Shown here: positions 13,520-15,530 of the stretch, piece by piece
How the letters are laid out: each line of letters opens with the position of its first letter
Position numbering within the stretch: position 1 is the first letter of the stretch
Source of the DNA: an uncultured Bacteriovoracaceae bacterium
Lineage (GTDB): Bacteria; Bdellovibrionota; Bacteriovoracia; Bacteriovoracales; Bacteriovoracaceae
Length of the DNA: 15,530 nt
NCBI GenBank assembly: GCA_937952395.1
Contig: CALFYV010000100.1
Location: 1-15,530, forward strand
Direction: 5' to 3'
The notes under the pieces: model-generated
The model's database searches: none
Told to the model about the DNA's origin: nothing
Seen by the model: only the letters and a program-made list of their open reading frames with translations
Made by a program: the position numbers and the translations under genes

Positions 13520-14014
13520 ATGGCGCTCATTAAAGAGAATTTTTTGCTCAGGGATATCACCATAAAAGATAACCCGGATATGGCGAAGCTGATTCGAACC
13601 GTTATGCCTGAATTTGGGGCCATGGGTTGTGGTTTTGCCAGCGAAGATCATGAGGTTGACTGCTTATTTGAATCTTATCAAGGGCAAGGAAAGCTATTTA
13701 AAGTGATTACTTATGAAGAGAAGCTGGTGGGAGGTGGTGGTATAGGTCCGCTACTGAATGGGGCTGAAGACACCTGTGAGTTAAAGAAAATGTATTTCTA
13801 TCCAGAGTTCAGAGGCTTTGGCCAGGGTAGGGAGTTATTATCTCAACTATTGGCCTTTGCTAAAAAACATTATATAAATTGTTATCTTGAAACTTTAAAT
13901 AGAATGAATAATGCCATATTCTTGTATGAGAAGTTTGGTTTTCAAAAATTAGAAAAACCAAAAGGAAATACAGGGCATCATGGTTGCGATACGTGGTATT
14001 TTAAAAAGCTTTAA
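13520..14014 (+). CDS. GNAT-family N-acetyltransferase
   Basis: 164-residue acetyltransferase with a complete GNAT core: β4 CELKKMYFYPEFRGFGQGRELLSQLLAFAKK, containing the acetyl-CoA loop RGFGQG (98-103), then CYLETLNRMNNAIFLYEKFGFQKL, the usual Asn and Tyr-containing motif B (130-141). The N-terminal β1 segment FLLRDITIKDNPDMAKLIR is typical. The substrate is unknown: small-molecule amines or a protein N-terminus are both possible. A TATAAC (13503-13508) in the 53-base gap between divergent genes may be its -10 element. Its last 35 bases overlap the start of the following lipoprotein gene. Confidence 0.92.
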   Translation: MALIKENFLLRDITIKDNPDMAKLIRTVMPEFGAMGCGFASEDHEVDCLFESYQGQGKLFKVITYEEKLVGGGGIGPLLNGAEDTCELKKMYFYPEFRGFGQGRELLSQLLAFAKKHYINCYLETLNRMNNAIFLYEKFGFQKLEKPKGNTGHHGCDTWYFKKL

Positions 14015-14594
14015 TCTATTTATTTGGGTTGTTATTTTTGTTTCTTGCCAATTAGAGTTAAAAACACATTCAGCGCCTTCTTCTGAAAAGAAAATTTATA
14101 CTGATTTTCTATCAATCTTGAACATAAAAAACGTTAAAAAAATTGATCTGGGCTTTTCATCTGATGGAAATATGCAAGAAAGTTATCATAGTTTAAACTA
14201 TGATAATTTAAAATTCCCATTCGAACTCTATCAACTTTTAGCACGAGAGCAACAATTAAGTTTCGAAATGAAAGTTTATTTGAATTCGAATAAAGAGTTA
14301 ATGGTGCCTACCTTAATATTGCTTTCAGAGGACGGGCAAAAATTCCCCATGAAGAGTTCATTTTTTTATATTGAAAATGAAGGAAGTGAGAAAGCTTTTT
14401 TACATACCAAGTGGATTGCAAAGATTAGTGATAAAGCAAAATACTTTCTGATGGTTATCAGTGATAGTTCTGAAGATGGTAAGAAAATACAATCTGGTAT
14501 TACCAGTTATTTTTCTCCCACCTATTTTAACTTTACAGATCATTATAAAGTGGTTTCTTTTGCGAAATATAATATTAAAGTTGATTTAGAGTGA
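13980..14594 (+). CDS. Predicted lipoprotein of unknown function
   Basis: 204 residues. N-terminal signal: basic residues Arg5 and Lys9, hydrophobic core FNLFIWVVIFVSC with Cys23 as probable lipid-attachment site (FVSC, an acceptable though not ideal lipobox). The mature part is soluble with β-like strands (QQLSFEMKVYLNSNKELMVPTLILLSE) and no motif I recognise. It overlaps the end of the acetyltransferase gene by 35 bases in another frame; no later ATG, GTG or TTG would keep the signal peptide, so the overlap is probably real. The thiolase gene follows after 6 bases. The three genes look like one transcript. Confidence 0.72.
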   Translation: MVAIRGILKSFNLFIWVVIFVSCQLELKTHSAPSSEKKIYTDFLSILNIKNVKKIDLGFSSDGNMQESYHSLNYDNLKFPFELYQLLAREQQLSFEMKVYLNSNKELMVPTLILLSEDGQKFPMKSSFFYIENEGSEKAFLHTKWIAKISDKAKYFLMVISDSSEDGKKIQSGITSYFSPTYFNFTDHYKVVSFAKYNIKVDLE

Positions 14595-14600
14595 GGTCTT

Positions 14601-15530
14601 ATGAGTAAGAAGGTCGCTGTTTTAGGTGGGGCAAGAATTCCCTTTTGTCGCTCGATGACAAATTATACGGATGTTTCTAATTCAGAATTATTAACGGCAG
14701 CACTAAGTGCTTTAAAAGCCAAATATAAATTAGAAGAAAATCAAATTGGTGAAGTTATGGCTGGAGCTGTTCTTAAACGCAGCAGAGATTTTTCTCTGGC
14801 CCGTGTGAGTTCTATCAATGCAGGAATTGGCTTTGAGGTACCAGCGATTGATATTCAGCATGCTTGTGGGACGAGCTTGCAGGCAGCAATTTTATTAGCG
14901 GGAAAAATTTCCGCGGGAGTTATTGATAGTGCGATCGCAGCTGGAGTTGATACGAGCAGTGATATACCTATAGAATTTAAAAAAAGCTTTTCTAATAATT
15001 TAGTTAAAATGGCAAAAGCTAAAACAATTAGAAAACGTCTGCAATTTCTCAGCGGGTTGATAAAGCCAAGTCAATTTTTACCAAGTATTCCTTCGGTCAA
15101 GGAACCACAGACGGGAAAGAGTATGGGAGAGCATTGCGAGCTAATGGTACAAGAATGGAAAATTACGAGAGAAGATCAAGATAAACTGGCCTATGAAAGT
15201 CATCAAAAGGCAGCGAAAGCATATAGTGAAGGCTTTTTTGAAGATCAAGTTTTTGAATTTAAAGACTGCAAGTCTGATAATAATGTCAGGGCTAACACGA
15301 GTTTAGAAAAAATGGCCAAGCTTTCTCCTGCTTTTGAGAAAAGTTCAAAAGGAACATTAACTGCTGCCAATAGTTCTCCTTTAACTGATGGTGCAGCTGC
15401 GGTTCTATTAGCGAGTGATACTTATGCTAAGAAGCATGGTTACGAGGTTCATGCTTATTTAGTTCATCATGAAACTGCAGCTGTTGATTTTGTGAATAAA
15501 GAAGGGCTCTTGATGGCCCCCGCTTACGCT
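14601..15530 (+). CDS. Thiolase (acetyl-CoA acyltransferase), FadI/HADHB type, 3' end outside window
   Basis: The first 310 codons of a thiolase, which cleaves 3-ketoacyl-CoA in fatty acid β-oxidation (or condenses acetyl-CoA in the reverse direction). VAVLGGARIPFCRSM opens the family fold; the catalytic nucleophile is Cys89 in HACGTSLQA. The loop around RLQFLSGLIKPSQFLPSIPSVKEPQTGKSMGEHCE matches the FadI / trifunctional β-subunit class (compare PAVAEFSTxETMGH) more than short biosynthetic thiolases. NSSPLTDGAAAVLLA is the conserved C-half strand. The C-terminal catalytic His and Cys lie beyond the edge. The ATG has GTGAGG at short spacing. A partner hydratase-dehydrogenase may lie beyond the window. 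Confidence 0.93.
   Translation, partial: MSKKVAVLGGARIPFCRSMTNYTDVSNSELLTAALSALKAKYKLEENQIGEVMAGAVLKRSRDFSLARVSSINAGIGFEVPAIDIQHACGTSLQAAILLAGKISAGVIDSAIAAGVDTSSDIPIEFKKSFSNNLVKMAKAKTIRKRLQFLSGLIKPSQFLPSIPSVKEPQTGKSMGEHCELMVQEWKITREDQDKLAYESHQKAAKAYSEGFFEDQVFEFKDCKSDNNVRANTSLEKMAKLSPAFEKSSKGTLTAANSSPLTDGAAAVLLASDTYAKKHGYEVHAYLVHHETAAVDFVNKEGLLMAPAYA

Overview
This is an AT-rich Gram-negative window with dense, closely packed genes and many start/stop overlaps. Envelope lipoproteins, a β-barrel outer-membrane protein, a SpoVG-family protein, a receiver-TPR protein and a LexA with a diverged recognition helix together suggest a deltaproteobacterial-type bacterium. Bdellovibrionota (Bacteriovoracaceae) is the best guess. 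That taxonomic call is inference: there is no rRNA or other decisive marker. No tRNA, rRNA, CRISPR array, insertion sequence or phage module was seen.

Region 1 (8-4303) is signalling. A histidine kinase with a periplasmic sensor overlaps an OmpR-type response regulator by four bases. Convergent to them is a two-gene unit: a degenerate receiver protein whose phosphoacceptor Asp is replaced by Glu, then a receiver-TPR protein with an intact phosphorylation site.

Region 2 (4373-6312) holds a GNAT-like protein, a large inverted repeat that probably terminates transcription, and the lexA operon. lexA is followed by a 65-codon unknown gene with a strong ribosome binding site. Upstream of lexA are two copies of a 15-bp direct-repeat element (TACG-N7-TACG). 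One copy lies inside the spacer of a predicted promoter and the other at its predicted start point. This is a candidate non-canonical SOS operator, and the best lead in the window.

Region 3 (6323-8473) reads rightward: a DCC-family thiol-disulfide protein, SpoVG, a 61-residue DUF1232-like membrane peptide, a 55-residue Cys-rich lipoprotein, a ten-helix DMT-type transporter and IF-1. The transporter gene carries a textbook terminator-like hairpin with a T-tract inside its coding sequence, between helices 1 and 2.

Region 4 (8521-13466) has a small bitopic membrane protein coupled to an orphan oligopeptide-binding-type protein. Facing them are a β-barrel outer-membrane protein and a YafJ-like class II glutamine amidotransferase, which look like an operon.

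Region 5 (13520-15530) has a GNAT acetyltransferase, an overlapping lipoprotein gene and the first 310 codons of a FadI-type thiolase cut by the window edge. Intergenic gaps are all short; none exceeds about 220 bases.
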